Assembly: GCF_945952095.1 (NCBI RefSeq) | Contig: NZ_CAMFHL010000349.1 | Span: 1-5,900 of the forward strand | DNA length: 5,900 nt | Direction of reading: 5' to 3' | DNA from: an uncultured Arsenicibacter sp. | GTDB lineage: Bacteria > Bacteroidota > Bacteroidia > Cytophagales > Spirosomataceae | Shown here: positions 1 to 5,900 of the stretch, piece by piece | Position numbering within the stretch: the first letter of the stretch is position 1 | Layout of the letters: the number at the start of each line of letters is the position of its first letter | Notes under the pieces: model-generated | What the model was told of the DNA's origin: nothing | What the model saw: the letters and a program-made list of their open reading frames with translations, nothing else | Databases searched by the model: none | Program-made: the position numbers and the translations under genes

Positions 1-75
1 CTGGGCTTCTTCCAGCCGGCGCAGCCGTGCCCGGTTCAGCAACCAGGCCGATACCGCTCCTGCCAGCAACAGCAG
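1..75 (-). repeat. Paralogous block, copy A (membrane helix and linker)
   Basis: This stretch matches 2071-2145 at 66 of 75 bases without gaps, including an identical 26-base run at 32-57. It encodes the end of the membrane helix and the linker of the downstream kinase. Similarity collapses beyond base 75 and may continue past the window edge. Confidence 0.85.
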
Positions 76-1437
76 CAGCGCCGCACCCGCCAGAATTACT
101 TTCCGCTGCCAGGCCGCCAGTTCTTTTTCGCGGGTAAGCGCCGATACCCGGGCTTTCTGGTCTTTCAGCTGTCCGGCAAACTGCGCGGCGGTCGCCTTAC
201 GGGTTACGTCTTCATTGACCAGGCTATCGCGGTAGGTATAAAACAATGTCTGGTACCGGTATGCCTGGTCAAACTGGTTCCGGCCGGCATAGTAGGCGGC
301 CAACGCCTCGCTGGCATCGCGGATCAGGTCTTTCTGGCGGGTGCGCATGGCGACCTCAAACCCCTGTCTGCCGTAAAAAAGGGCACTATCGGGCCGGTTC
401 AGGCGGCGATATACACTACTGAGTGTTGATGAGATTTCAGCGGTCCACCAGTCATTTTCATCCTGACGGGCTTTTATAAGGCCGCGCGTTCCGTGGGCAA
501 CGGCCGCGCGGTACTGACCCATCGCGGCATAAATCGCCGTCAGCCGCGAATCAAAAATGGTATTGGTTGTTTCCGGATAATCGCTCTTCCGGACCGTCAC
601 GGCTTCGGTAAACGCCCGTAGTGCCTGCGGGTATTGCCCGAGTGCCTCGTAGGCCGTCCCAAGTGATGACAAGGCATAATATTCCACATTCCGGCCTTCT
701 GCCCCGCCCTGCTGCCGGCTGACGTTCAGCGCCTGCTTCAGCACCGATACAGCCTGCTTATGGTCGTTCAGCACCGTATACAAATGCCCCATAGCGCGCA
801 GCGGGAACAACTGACATGCCAGACAGCCGATGGCCTGTGCACGCCGGAGCGCCTGTATATTCCATTCAAGCGCCGCCGGATAGTTGCCATCCACCATTTC
901 GTAGTCCAGTGCCAGCAAGCGTTCACTATCAGCCATCAACCGCTGGTCGTTCAGGCTCGTTGCGAGTGCCAATGCTTTCCGGTCATAGTCAAACGCCTTT
1001 TTCTTATCGGTATTACTCATCCGGAGCGCGGCAGCAAGGCCGGTAAGCTGTGTGATGGTCTGCTCTTTATTGCCGGCCGACTCCGATAACCGTACCGCTT
1101 CTTCCAGCCAGGCAAACCCCTGTCTTGCCTTATCAGCAGCGGCCGGATTATTCCGGTTCATGGAATACTGCAGCATCCCGCGCGTATACAAGGCCTTGGC
1201 TTCACCTTGTGTGTAGGCCAGTTTACGGGACAAGGTCAGCGCTTCGGAAGCCAGCGAGTCGTACTGATTTATCGGTAATCCCCAGATATTAGTCAGGTCA
1301 TTCAGCCGGTTAACCCGGAATGTATCCGCCTCTTTATGGCTGCGGAGAACCCGCCAAAGGCTGTCAATAGTCGCCTTCTGCGCCATACTGAGGTGGCTTA
1401 GCCCCGCTAACAAACAAAACAGTACTGTTTTTTTCAT
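1..1437 (-). CDS. TPR-repeat sensor histidine kinase, N-terminal part (cut by window edge)
   Basis: The reading frame is open from the ATG at 1437 to the window edge and gives 479 residues with no stop, so the 3' end lies outside. Residues 1-19 (MKKTVLFCLLAGLSHLSMA) form a signal peptide, so the next ~420 residues should be periplasmic. They are helical with TPR-like repeats, clearest at about 255-280 (LGTAYEALGQYPQAL), then near 296-320 and 335-360. A charged, probably coiled segment (about 405-440) leads to one membrane helix at about 446-467, then the linker NRARLRRLEEAQ. The neighbouring paralogue has the same linker directly before its HisKA_3 helix, so a cytoplasmic kinase domain is inferred beyond the edge but not seen. 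A CLAC pair (C205, C208) sits in the sensor region. The start is 18 bp after the stop of the upstream kinase gene on the same strand, which suggests one operon. No Shine-Dalgarno sequence is evident. The ligand is unknown. Confidence 0.88.
   Translation of the reverse strand, partial: MKKTVLFCLLAGLSHLSMAQKATIDSLWRVLRSHKEADTFRVNRLNDLTNIWGLPINQYDSLASEALTLSRKLAYTQGEAKALYTRGMLQYSMNRNNPAAADKARQGFAWLEEAVRLSESAGNKEQTITQLTGLAAALRMSNTDKKKAFDYDRKALALATSLNDQRLMADSERLLALDYEMVDGNYPAALEWNIQALRRAQAIGCLACQLFPLRAMGHLYTVLNDHKQAVSVLKQALNVSRQQGGAEGRNVEYYALSSLGTAYEALGQYPQALRAFTEAVTVRKSDYPETTNTIFDSRLTAIYAAMGQYRAAVAHGTRGLIKARQDENDWWTAEISSTLSSVYRRLNRPDSALFYGRQGFEVAMRTRQKDLIRDASEALAAYYAGRNQFDQAYRYQTLFYTYRDSLVNEDVTRKATAAQFAGQLKDQKARVSALTREKELAAWQRKVILAGAALLLLLAGAVSAWLLNRARLRRLEEAQ
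1416..1431. repeat. 16-bp perfect palindrome at the start of the second kinase gene
   Basis: AAAACAGTACTGTTTT reads the same on both strands and covers roughly codons 3-8 of the downstream kinase, six bases inside the start codon. In RNA it could form a weak six-pair stem with a GUAC loop close to the initiation site. It also encodes part of the signal peptide (KTVLFC), which by itself does not require a palindrome. Confidence 0.6.
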
Positions 1438-1455
1438 ACCAGTTAAGTAAATCGA

Positions 1456-3387
1456 TTAAAGAGAAGTTGCCAGGCCGACCACCAGTTGCAGGGAGGTCCC
1501 CTGTCCGGCGCGGGAAGCCACCGTCAGCTGTCCGTCCATCGCCTCAGCCCGTCGTTTCATACCTTGTTGTCCGTTCCGTATGCTCACTGCTTCGGTATCA
1601 AAGCCCTTCCCGTTGTCGTCGATCCGGACAACAAGCCGGTCATGCTGCTTGTCAAACCGGACAGTCGCTTCCGTGGCATCGGCATACTTCACTAAATTAT
1701 TAATTGCCTCCTTACTAATCAAATATAGATTCCGGCGTACGTCCATCGGTACCGGCAGCAACTCCAGCGACGGATCAGCATCGAACGTAAACGCAATCCC
1801 TTTCGATTCCATGAGCGGCCGGGCATACTCCCGCAGGCGCTGGATGATCCGTTCCAGCGAGTCGTTCCCGGGATTGATGGTCCAGATGATTTCGTCGATC
1901 GACTCCAGAATCTGCCGGGCATCGGTATAGATTTTCTGCACCATGTGCCGGGCCGTTTCGGGGCGGTTTTCGCTCAGCAACCGGTCGGTATGCCCGCTGA
2001 GCAGCGAAATACTGCTGAGAGTACTGCCTACCTCGTCGTGCAGATCCTGCGCAATCTGCTGCCGGAGCGCATGGGCCTCTTCCAGACGACGCAACCGTGA
2101 GCGGTTCAGCAACCAGGCCGATACCGCCCCCGCCAGCAACAGCAGTAAGATGGCTCCGGTCAGTATAGCTGTGATGCGTAGTTTAGTCTGAGCCGATTCG
2201 GCGCGTAACAGGTTCAGCTGGTTTTCCTTTTTGGCCGTTTCATACTTCGTCGTCAGCTCTTGTGTGTGGCGGGCGGCCTGCACGTTGAAAAGGGAATCAT
2301 TCAGGAGCGCCGTCTGGTGTTCATACCGGTAGGCGAGTTCGTACCGGCCACTCTGCTGATAAAAACCGGCAAGGGTTTGCATCCGCTTCCGGGTTTCGTC
2401 AGCGTCGCCGATCTGGCGGGCAATATGCAGCGCCTTCAACAGATTAGTCTCGGCAAGAGCGTATTGCCTGAGCGCCTGATACGCCTGACCGGCAATCCAG
2501 TAAACAGCCCCTAACTGATCTTTCAGCGAATCGCTGCGGCAGATTTTTTCCGATCGTTTCAGAAACGAAAGGGCCTGCTGATAATGGCCGAGTGCCAGCT
2601 GTACACGGCCAATATTGGTCAGCACGTCCGACAAAGGGCCGCGCGCGCCATTTCGTTCGGCCACAGGAAGGGCATTCTGATAGTGGATGAGCGCCTTCGG
2701 AAAATCAGGCGTTGCTGATTCGCTCAGGGCATCTCCCATGTGATTTTCGGCTAACACCCGCATGCGCGGTTCCGGCTCCAGGCGCGAAGCATCCAGTGCC
2801 TTCTGATAGTACGTCAGGGCCTGCGCCGGCTTATTCATCACCTTGAGCACATTGCCGACGCCGAGGTAGGCGGGCGTAATCCGGTAGGTAACATGCTGTT
2901 CTTCGGCAAGCCGTATGGCAGACAGGTAGTACCGGAGTGACTGTTTATAGTTATGACACGCAAAATAAAGTACGCCCGTCAGGCTAAGAACCATTGGCCG
3001 GTGCCGAACCGGAATCCGGTCCGGGTACGCCTGTTCGAGTTCACGGGCCTTCTGCACATAAGCGAGTGCTTTAGCCGGCTGATCCTGATAATATAAGCTG
3101 AGGCCACGGTTATAATACATATGGTGCCGGCCGGCCGGGTAATCAAGCTGCTCCGATAAACGCTCCGTTTCCCGGAAAACTGAATCCGCCCGCTTAAAGC
3201 CGGAAACCTGGAGCAGTTGCCATCCATACCGGTTCTGGGTATCTACATAGGCCGTATCACGGGCACTCCCCCTCAGTTGGGCGGCCAGTGAATCAAGCCG
3301 TTTGGCAGACTGACCCATCACACCGGAAAGGCCCATAAAAAAGGCTGGTATCAACCAACCCGGACATCCGAAGAATCTAGCGCGCAT
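1456..3387 (-). CDS. TPR-repeat sensor histidine kinase (HisKA_3/HATPase_c, NarL-type)
   Basis: Complete 643-residue membrane sensor kinase, expected to autophosphorylate and pass phosphate to a response regulator, usually a LuxR/NarL-type one in this kinase class. A hydrophobic N-terminus (about 9-25) looks like a signal peptide. Residues ~50-360 carry TPR-like repeats (for example 173-200, 254-281, 296-322), predicted periplasmic. A coiled segment (~370-400) precedes one membrane helix at ~404-427. The HisKA_3 helix holds the H-box QDLHDEVGSTLS, with H450 as the likely phosphorylated histidine. The ATPase domain has an N-box (EAINNLVKYA, 560-569), a G1 box (DNGKGF, 591-596), a second glycine motif (GQQGMKRRAEAMDG, 606-619) and GQGTSLQL at 628-635, so it looks catalytically intact. 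There is no receiver or DNA-binding domain. It is the first gene of a likely two-kinase operon and is divergent from the YrdC-like gene. M1 is chosen because it gives the full signal peptide; M18 would remove it. Confidence 0.95.
   Translation of the reverse strand: MRARFFGCPGWLIPAFFMGLSGVMGQSAKRLDSLAAQLRGSARDTAYVDTQNRYGWQLLQVSGFKRADSVFRETERLSEQLDYPAGRHHMYYNRGLSLYYQDQPAKALAYVQKARELEQAYPDRIPVRHRPMVLSLTGVLYFACHNYKQSLRYYLSAIRLAEEQHVTYRITPAYLGVGNVLKVMNKPAQALTYYQKALDASRLEPEPRMRVLAENHMGDALSESATPDFPKALIHYQNALPVAERNGARGPLSDVLTNIGRVQLALGHYQQALSFLKRSEKICRSDSLKDQLGAVYWIAGQAYQALRQYALAETNLLKALHIARQIGDADETRKRMQTLAGFYQQSGRYELAYRYEHQTALLNDSLFNVQAARHTQELTTKYETAKKENQLNLLRAESAQTKLRITAILTGAILLLLLAGAVSAWLLNRSRLRRLEEAHALRQQIAQDLHDEVGSTLSSISLLSGHTDRLLSENRPETARHMVQKIYTDARQILESIDEIIWTINPGNDSLERIIQRLREYARPLMESKGIAFTFDADPSLELLPVPMDVRRNLYLISKEAINNLVKYADATEATVRFDKQHDRLVVRIDDNGKGFDTEAVSIRNGQQGMKRRAEAMDGQLTVASRAGQGTSLQLVVGLATSL
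2071..2145 (-). repeat. Paralogous block, copy B (membrane helix and linker)
   Basis: Counterpart of copy A at a constant offset of 2070 bases, encoding residues of about 415-439 in the complete kinase. The proteins agree at 24 of 26 positions here (LLLLLAGAVSAWLLNR, then RLRRLEEA with one A/S and one Q/H difference). Confidence 0.85.
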
Positions 3388-3408
3388 AAGCTGATACAGG
3401 TCTTAGTC

Positions 3409-3439
3409 CTAATGTACGATACATACGATAAATCAGCAA
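3409..3439 (-). promoter_or_regulatory. Candidate promoter for the sensor kinase operon
   Basis: Read on the minus strand, TTG (3439-3437) is followed after 20 bases by TACATTAG (3416-3409), which matches TAnnTTTG at all but one defined position. The spacing fits the Bacteroidota -33/-7 arrangement. Transcription would begin near 3403, about 15 bases before the kinase ATG at 3387. The -7 match is imperfect, so this is a candidate only. Confidence 0.4.
3415..3430. repeat. Short direct repeat TACGATA x2 in the kinase promoter
   Basis: TACGATA occurs at 3415-3421 and again at 3424-3430, a 9-base period, between the candidate -33 and -7 elements of the kinase promoter. Two short tandem half-sites at a promoter could bind a regulator, but seven-base repeats also arise by chance in AT-rich DNA. 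Confidence 0.35.
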
Positions 3440-3594
3440 CAGGCTATTTATAAAGCGTACGGTTCTTTATTTTACCGGCATTATGAACAAATTTGTTACC
3501 GGAAACACCGGACCGGAACCTACCTCGCCCGCACCGGCGACCGGGACTTCATATCTATTCTTACCTATCCTGCCCTGAATATCTGAACTTCCCG

Positions 3595-3602
3595 TACCTT
3601 TG
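3595..3602 (+). promoter_or_regulatory. Bacteroidota-type -7 promoter element (TACCTTTG)
   Basis: TACCTTTG is an exact match to the TAnnTTTG -7 consensus used by the primary sigma factor in Bacteroidota. It would start transcription a few bases later, about 10-15 bases before the ATG at 3620, giving a very short leader for the YrdC-like and cca genes. A good -33 TTG is not visible; CTG at 3570-3572, 22 bases upstream, is the nearest candidate. The element also argues against translation starting at GTG 3602. Confidence 0.6.
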
Positions 3603-3619
3603 TGGGTTTAAACAAGGAT

Positions 3620-4141
3620 ATGACACAAACCGCACGTGATATAAGCTATGCCCTGCGCCAAGGCCAGTTAGTAGCCATCGCCGACGAAACCGGATGGTCC
3701 ATTGCGGCCGACCCGATCAATGATAAAGCTGTTGAGCAACTGATGGCTATTCAGCAGGAAACCGGCACCGACCTGTCGCTGGTGATCCAGCATGCCGATC
3801 AGCTGGTGATGTACGTCGCCAAACTTCCTGACATTGCCTGGGAACTGGTAGACTTTTCGGAAAAACCGCTGATTGTCATTTTTGAGAAAGGCAAAAACAT
3901 TTCGCAGAAAGCGGATCCGGAAGCACCGATTGCCATCCGGAAGGCACTGAATCCGGAAATACAGCGCCTCATCGGCGGGTTTGGCCGTGGTTTACTGACG
4001 CTTTCCTTTGGCAAAACACAGCTTCCGAAAGTAGCCGAAACAGCCGTCAGCGGTCATTTCGGTGTACTGCCGAACAAAGTTCACCTGCCCCGCATCCTGA
4101 AACTGGGCGCAACGGGCGAAATTGAGTTTATCAGAAAATAG
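3620..4141 (+). CDS. YrdC/Sua5/YciO-fold protein with degenerate active-site motifs
   Basis: A 173-residue protein that aligns by eye along the YrdC/Sua5 fold, the family that makes threonylcarbamoyl-AMP for tRNA t6A37. Recognisable family positions are GQLVAI (15-20), the DPINDKAVEQLMAI helix (31-44), DLSLVI (51-56), EKPLIVIFEKG (81-91), PIAIRKALNPEIQRLI (103-118) and the C-terminal strand GEIEFIRK. The key motifs differ: the usual PTDTVYG is ADETGWS (21-27), the KxR...KP segment is QQETGTD (45-51), and the STSAN-type motif is TLSFGK (127-132). I therefore infer a non-canonical, perhaps nucleotide- or RNA-binding paralogue, not a proven t6A synthase. The ATG at 3620 is preferred to the in-frame GTG at 3602, because that GTG begins on the last base of a promoter-like TACCTTTG. 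The CCA-adding enzyme gene follows after 73 bp on the same strand, so cotranscription is likely. Family membership is fairly sure; function is not. Confidence 0.8.
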   Translation: MTQTARDISYALRQGQLVAIADETGWSIAADPINDKAVEQLMAIQQETGTDLSLVIQHADQLVMYVAKLPDIAWELVDFSEKPLIVIFEKGKNISQKADPEAPIAIRKALNPEIQRLIGGFGRGLLTLSFGKTQLPKVAETAVSGHFGVLPNKVHLPRILKLGATGEIEFIRK

Positions 4142-4214
4142 TGGTCCATCCGGAGCCGCAGACCGGTTCCGGGCAGCTGCCCCGCAGGCAGTCTGTCAGC
4201 GACCAACAGTACGT
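4142..4214 (+). other. Spacer between the YrdC-like gene and cca
   Basis: This 73-base spacer has no promoter of the TAnnTTTG type and no terminator with a T run, so read-through from the first gene is expected. It holds a 12-bp palindrome GGGCAGCTGCCC (4171-4182) and an overlapping small hairpin option, CTGCC (4177-4181) with GGCAG (4187-4191). No Shine-Dalgarno sequence precedes the ATG at 4215. Confidence 0.5.
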
Positions 4215-5645
4215 ATGAATTTTTCAGAAACCTTACAGACAAATCCTATCTTCGGTCTCGTTGCCCGGCAAGCCCATCAATTGAATGTGCGGGCCTACGT
4301 GATCGGCGGATTCGTACGGGATTTGCTGCTGAAGCGACCTTCTAAGGATATAGATATTGTCTGTCTTGGCAGCGGCATCGACCTTGCCGAAGCCGTCGGA
4401 CGGGAAGCGGGCGTTCCCGTTTCGGTCTTTAAAAACTTTGGTACAGCCATGCTCAAAACCAGCCTGACCGATGAACATGACATCTGGGAGGTTGAGTTTG
4501 TCGGTGCCCGTAAAGAATCCTACCGCGCCGAATCGCGGAAACCGATTGTGGAAGACGGTTCGCTGGAAGATGATCAGAACCGCCGCGATTTCACCATCAA
4601 CGCCATGGGCATCAGCCTGAATCAGGCCGATTTCGGCGAGCTGGTCGACCCCTTCGACGGGCTGGCTGATCTCCGCCGGAAGCTGATTAAAACCCCGCTG
4701 GACCCCGATATTACGTTTTCCGACGATCCGCTGCGGATGATGCGCGCCATCCGGTTTGCCTCCCAGCTGAACTTCGACATTGATCCCGACACGTTCGATG
4801 CCATTATCCGGATGAACGAGCGGATTGACATTGTGTCGAAGGAACGGATTACCGATGAGCTGAACAAGATTATTCTGTCGCCAAAACCGTCATACGGCTT
4901 CCGGTTGCTGGATGCAGCCGGCCTGCTACAGCGTTTTTTCCCTGATTTTGTTGCCCTCAAAGGGGCCGAATTTATGGAAGGCAAAGGGCACAAGGATAAT
5001 TTCTTCCATACCCTGCAGGTGCTCGACAACGTTGCCGCCCGCTCCAACGACCTGTGGCTGCGCTGGGCGGCGGTGCTGCACGACATTGCCAAACCCGCCA
5101 CCAAACGCTTCGATCAGCGGGTAGGCTGGACGTTCCACGGCCACGAAGACCTCGGCGCGCGGATGACACCGGCCATTTTCCGGAACCTGAAACTGCCGCT
5201 GAACGAAAAAATGCGGTTTGTGCAGAAACTCGTCAAGCTCCACCTCCGCCCGATTGCGCTGGTAAAAGAGCAGATTACCGATTCGGCGCTGCGCCGGTTG
5301 CTGTTCGATGCGGGTGAAGATCTGGAAGCCCTTATGATCCTCTGCCGCGCCGACATTACGTCCAAAAATCACGAAAAGGTGCAGAAACACCTCCGGAATT
5401 TTGAGCGCGTTGAGAAAAAGCTCCACGATCTGGAAGAGCGGGATAAACTCCGGAATTTCCAGCCGGTCATTACCGGTGAACTAATCATGGAGACGTTCGG
5501 CCTGCAACCGTCCCGCGAAGTCGGCGAGATCAAAGTCATTATCCGAGAAGCTATCCTGGACGGGAAAGTGGCCAATACGATGGAAGATGCCTTCCCGTTT
5601 ATGCTTGAGATCGGGCGGCAGCACGGATTTTCTCCGGTGAAGTAA
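4215..5645 (+). CDS. cca: CCA-adding tRNA nucleotidyltransferase with HD domain
   Basis: A 476-residue class II CCA-adding enzyme, which adds or repairs the 3'-terminal CCA of tRNA using CTP and ATP in the cytoplasm. All class II motifs are visible: motif A GGFVRD (31-36) with the metal-binding pair D45/D47 (KDIDIV); motif B RRDFTINAM (123-131); motif C DPFDGLADLRRKL (145-157); motif D DDPLRMMRAIRF (170-181); and motif E ERITDELNKII (210-220). In motif D the nucleotide-templating EDxxR reads DDxxR (D170, D171, R174), a conservative change. An HD-type domain follows, with H265, the H289-D290 pair and FHGHED (307-312); such domains in relatives have phosphohydrolase activity, but activity here is unproven. 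The frame stays open upstream to a TTG at 4122 inside the previous gene. ATG 4215 is chosen because MNFSETLQTNPIF leads into motif A at the distance normal for the family and the upstream extension has no conserved look. It is probably cotranscribed from the promoter near 3595 and is followed by a strong terminator. Confidence 0.96.
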   Translation: MNFSETLQTNPIFGLVARQAHQLNVRAYVIGGFVRDLLLKRPSKDIDIVCLGSGIDLAEAVGREAGVPVSVFKNFGTAMLKTSLTDEHDIWEVEFVGARKESYRAESRKPIVEDGSLEDDQNRRDFTINAMGISLNQADFGELVDPFDGLADLRRKLIKTPLDPDITFSDDPLRMMRAIRFASQLNFDIDPDTFDAIIRMNERIDIVSKERITDELNKIILSPKPSYGFRLLDAAGLLQRFFPDFVALKGAEFMEGKGHKDNFFHTLQVLDNVAARSNDLWLRWAAVLHDIAKPATKRFDQRVGWTFHGHEDLGARMTPAIFRNLKLPLNEKMRFVQKLVKLHLRPIALVKEQITDSALRRLLFDAGEDLEALMILCRADITSKNHEKVQKHLRNFERVEKKLHDLEERDKLRNFQPVITGELIMETFGLQPSREVGEIKVIIREAILDGKVANTMEDAFPFMLEIGRQHGFSPVK

Positions 5646-5653
5646 CAACACTC

Positions 5654-5705
5654 ATAACTAGTAAAAGGGCCCCTGACGTTAATCCGGGGCCCTTTTACTA
5701 GTTAT
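5654..5705. terminator. Bidirectional intrinsic terminator, perfect 20-bp inverted repeat
   Basis: The left arm 5654-5673 (ATAACTAGT, then AAAAGGGCCCC) is exactly complementary to the right arm 5686-5705, around a 12-base loop (TGACGTTAATCC). The GC core is flanked by AAAA on one side and TTTT on the other, so transcripts from either strand make a GC-rich hairpin followed by UUUU. It lies 8 bp after the cca stop codon and 13 bp after the stop of the convergent gene, which fits termination for both. Confidence 0.9.
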
Positions 5706-5718
5706 ACGTCCATCCGGA

Positions 5719-5900
5719 TCAGGCAAACGTATCTGCCATCAGGCTAGAGAACCATTTCAGCATCTCCTCATAATTATCTTTATCAGCCCCCGCCGATTCG
5801 GTCACGCCGCTGCCGGTTGCGACCATCGTTCCGCTCACCGGATCGTATTTAAACCCAACCGACAGCCACGATGCTGTGGTGCTGGTAATAGGCGTATAGC
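5719..5900 (-). CDS. Unrecognised protein, C-terminal 59 residues (cut by window edge)
   Basis: The minus strand from 5898 reads 59 residues to a TGA at 5721-5719; the other two minus frames hit stops within about 70 bases of the edge. The peptide begins YTPITSTTASWLSVGFKYDP and ends with a helical tail (NYEEMLKWFSSLMADTFA). The middle is rich in Gly, Ser and Thr (VSGTMVATGSGVTESAGA), like a loop or linker. I do not recognise a family and assign no function. Support for a real gene comes from the open frame, its convergent position and the terminator 14 bp beyond the stop. A short chance frame cannot be excluded from this much sequence. Confidence 0.6.
   Translation of the reverse strand, partial: YTPITSTTASWLSVGFKYDPVSGTMVATGSGVTESAGADKDNYEEMLKWFSSLMADTFA

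Noticed and set aside
760..1089. Plus-strand open frame of 109 codons
   Set aside because: It lies antisense to the TPR part of the downstream kinase and has no recognisable domain or start signal. It is a shadow of that gene.
1414..1437. Lipoprotein signal with Cys8 in the downstream kinase (and Cys8 in the upstream kinase)
   Set aside because: The cysteine is too close to the N-terminus for a lipobox after a hydrophobic core; the hydrophobic stretch continues past it in both proteins.
3486..3497. Palindrome AACAAATTTGTT as an operator
   Set aside because: A 12-bp palindrome is expected about once in a window this size, this one is in AT-rich DNA, and it does not overlap either candidate promoter core.
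3602..3619. GTG start extending the YrdC-like protein by six residues
   Set aside because: The GTG begins on the last base of the TACCTTTG promoter element, so it would lie upstream of the expected transcript start.
4171..4182. Palindrome GGGCAGCTGCCC as a terminator or attenuator before cca
   Set aside because: No T run follows, the stem would be only four pairs with a four-base loop, and 12-bp palindromes are not rare at this scale.
4122..4214. TTG start extending the CCA enzyme by 31 residues and overlapping the previous gene
   Set aside because: The extension is Ala/Arg/Pro-rich without family conservation, and ATG 4215 gives the normal distance to motif A.
4622..5104. Minus-strand open frame of 160 codons
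   Set aside because: It is fully antisense to the CCA-adding enzyme, and its Ser/Arg-rich composition is typical of a shadow frame.
4926..5426. Minus-strand open frame of 166 codons
   Set aside because: It is also antisense to the HD part of cca, has no family resemblance, and cca explains the region completely.

Overview
The window looks like chromosomal DNA from a GC-rich member of the Bacteroidota, most likely a Cytophagales/Spirosoma-like lineage. This is an inference from three things: a TAnnTTTG-type promoter element, start codons without a good Shine-Dalgarno sequence, and the style of the periplasmic-TPR sensor histidine kinases. No rRNA, tRNA, CRISPR array, insertion sequence or integrase is visible.

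Layout. (1) Positions 1-3387, minus strand: two consecutive TPR sensor histidine kinase genes, 18 bp apart. The upstream gene (3387 to 1456) is complete, with a signal sequence, TPR array, one membrane helix, HisKA_3 and HATPase domains. The downstream gene (1437 to beyond 1) leaves the window just after its membrane helix. The two are paralogues: the membrane/linker segment is almost identical even in DNA (66 of 75 bases), while their sensor halves have diverged. (2) Positions 3388-3619: a divergent promoter region with a candidate Bacteroidota promoter facing each way. (3) Positions 3620-5645, plus strand: a YrdC/Sua5-fold protein whose usual catalytic motifs are replaced, followed by a class II CCA-adding tRNA nucleotidyltransferase with an HD domain. 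(4) Positions 5654-5705: a perfect 20-bp inverted repeat that should stop transcription from both sides. (5) Positions 5719-5900, minus strand: the C-terminal end of an unrecognised gene converging on that terminator.

How the parts relate. The left half is probably a two-component signalling operon whose response regulator may lie outside the window. The right half is a tRNA-related pair: the CCA enzyme finishes tRNA 3' ends, and its partner belongs to the fold that makes threonylcarbamoyl-AMP for t6A modification but seems to lack that chemistry. The best candidates for something undescribed are this degenerate YrdC homologue beside cca and the tandem sensor kinases with a sharply bounded block of near-identity. 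Neither amounts to a demonstrated new system.
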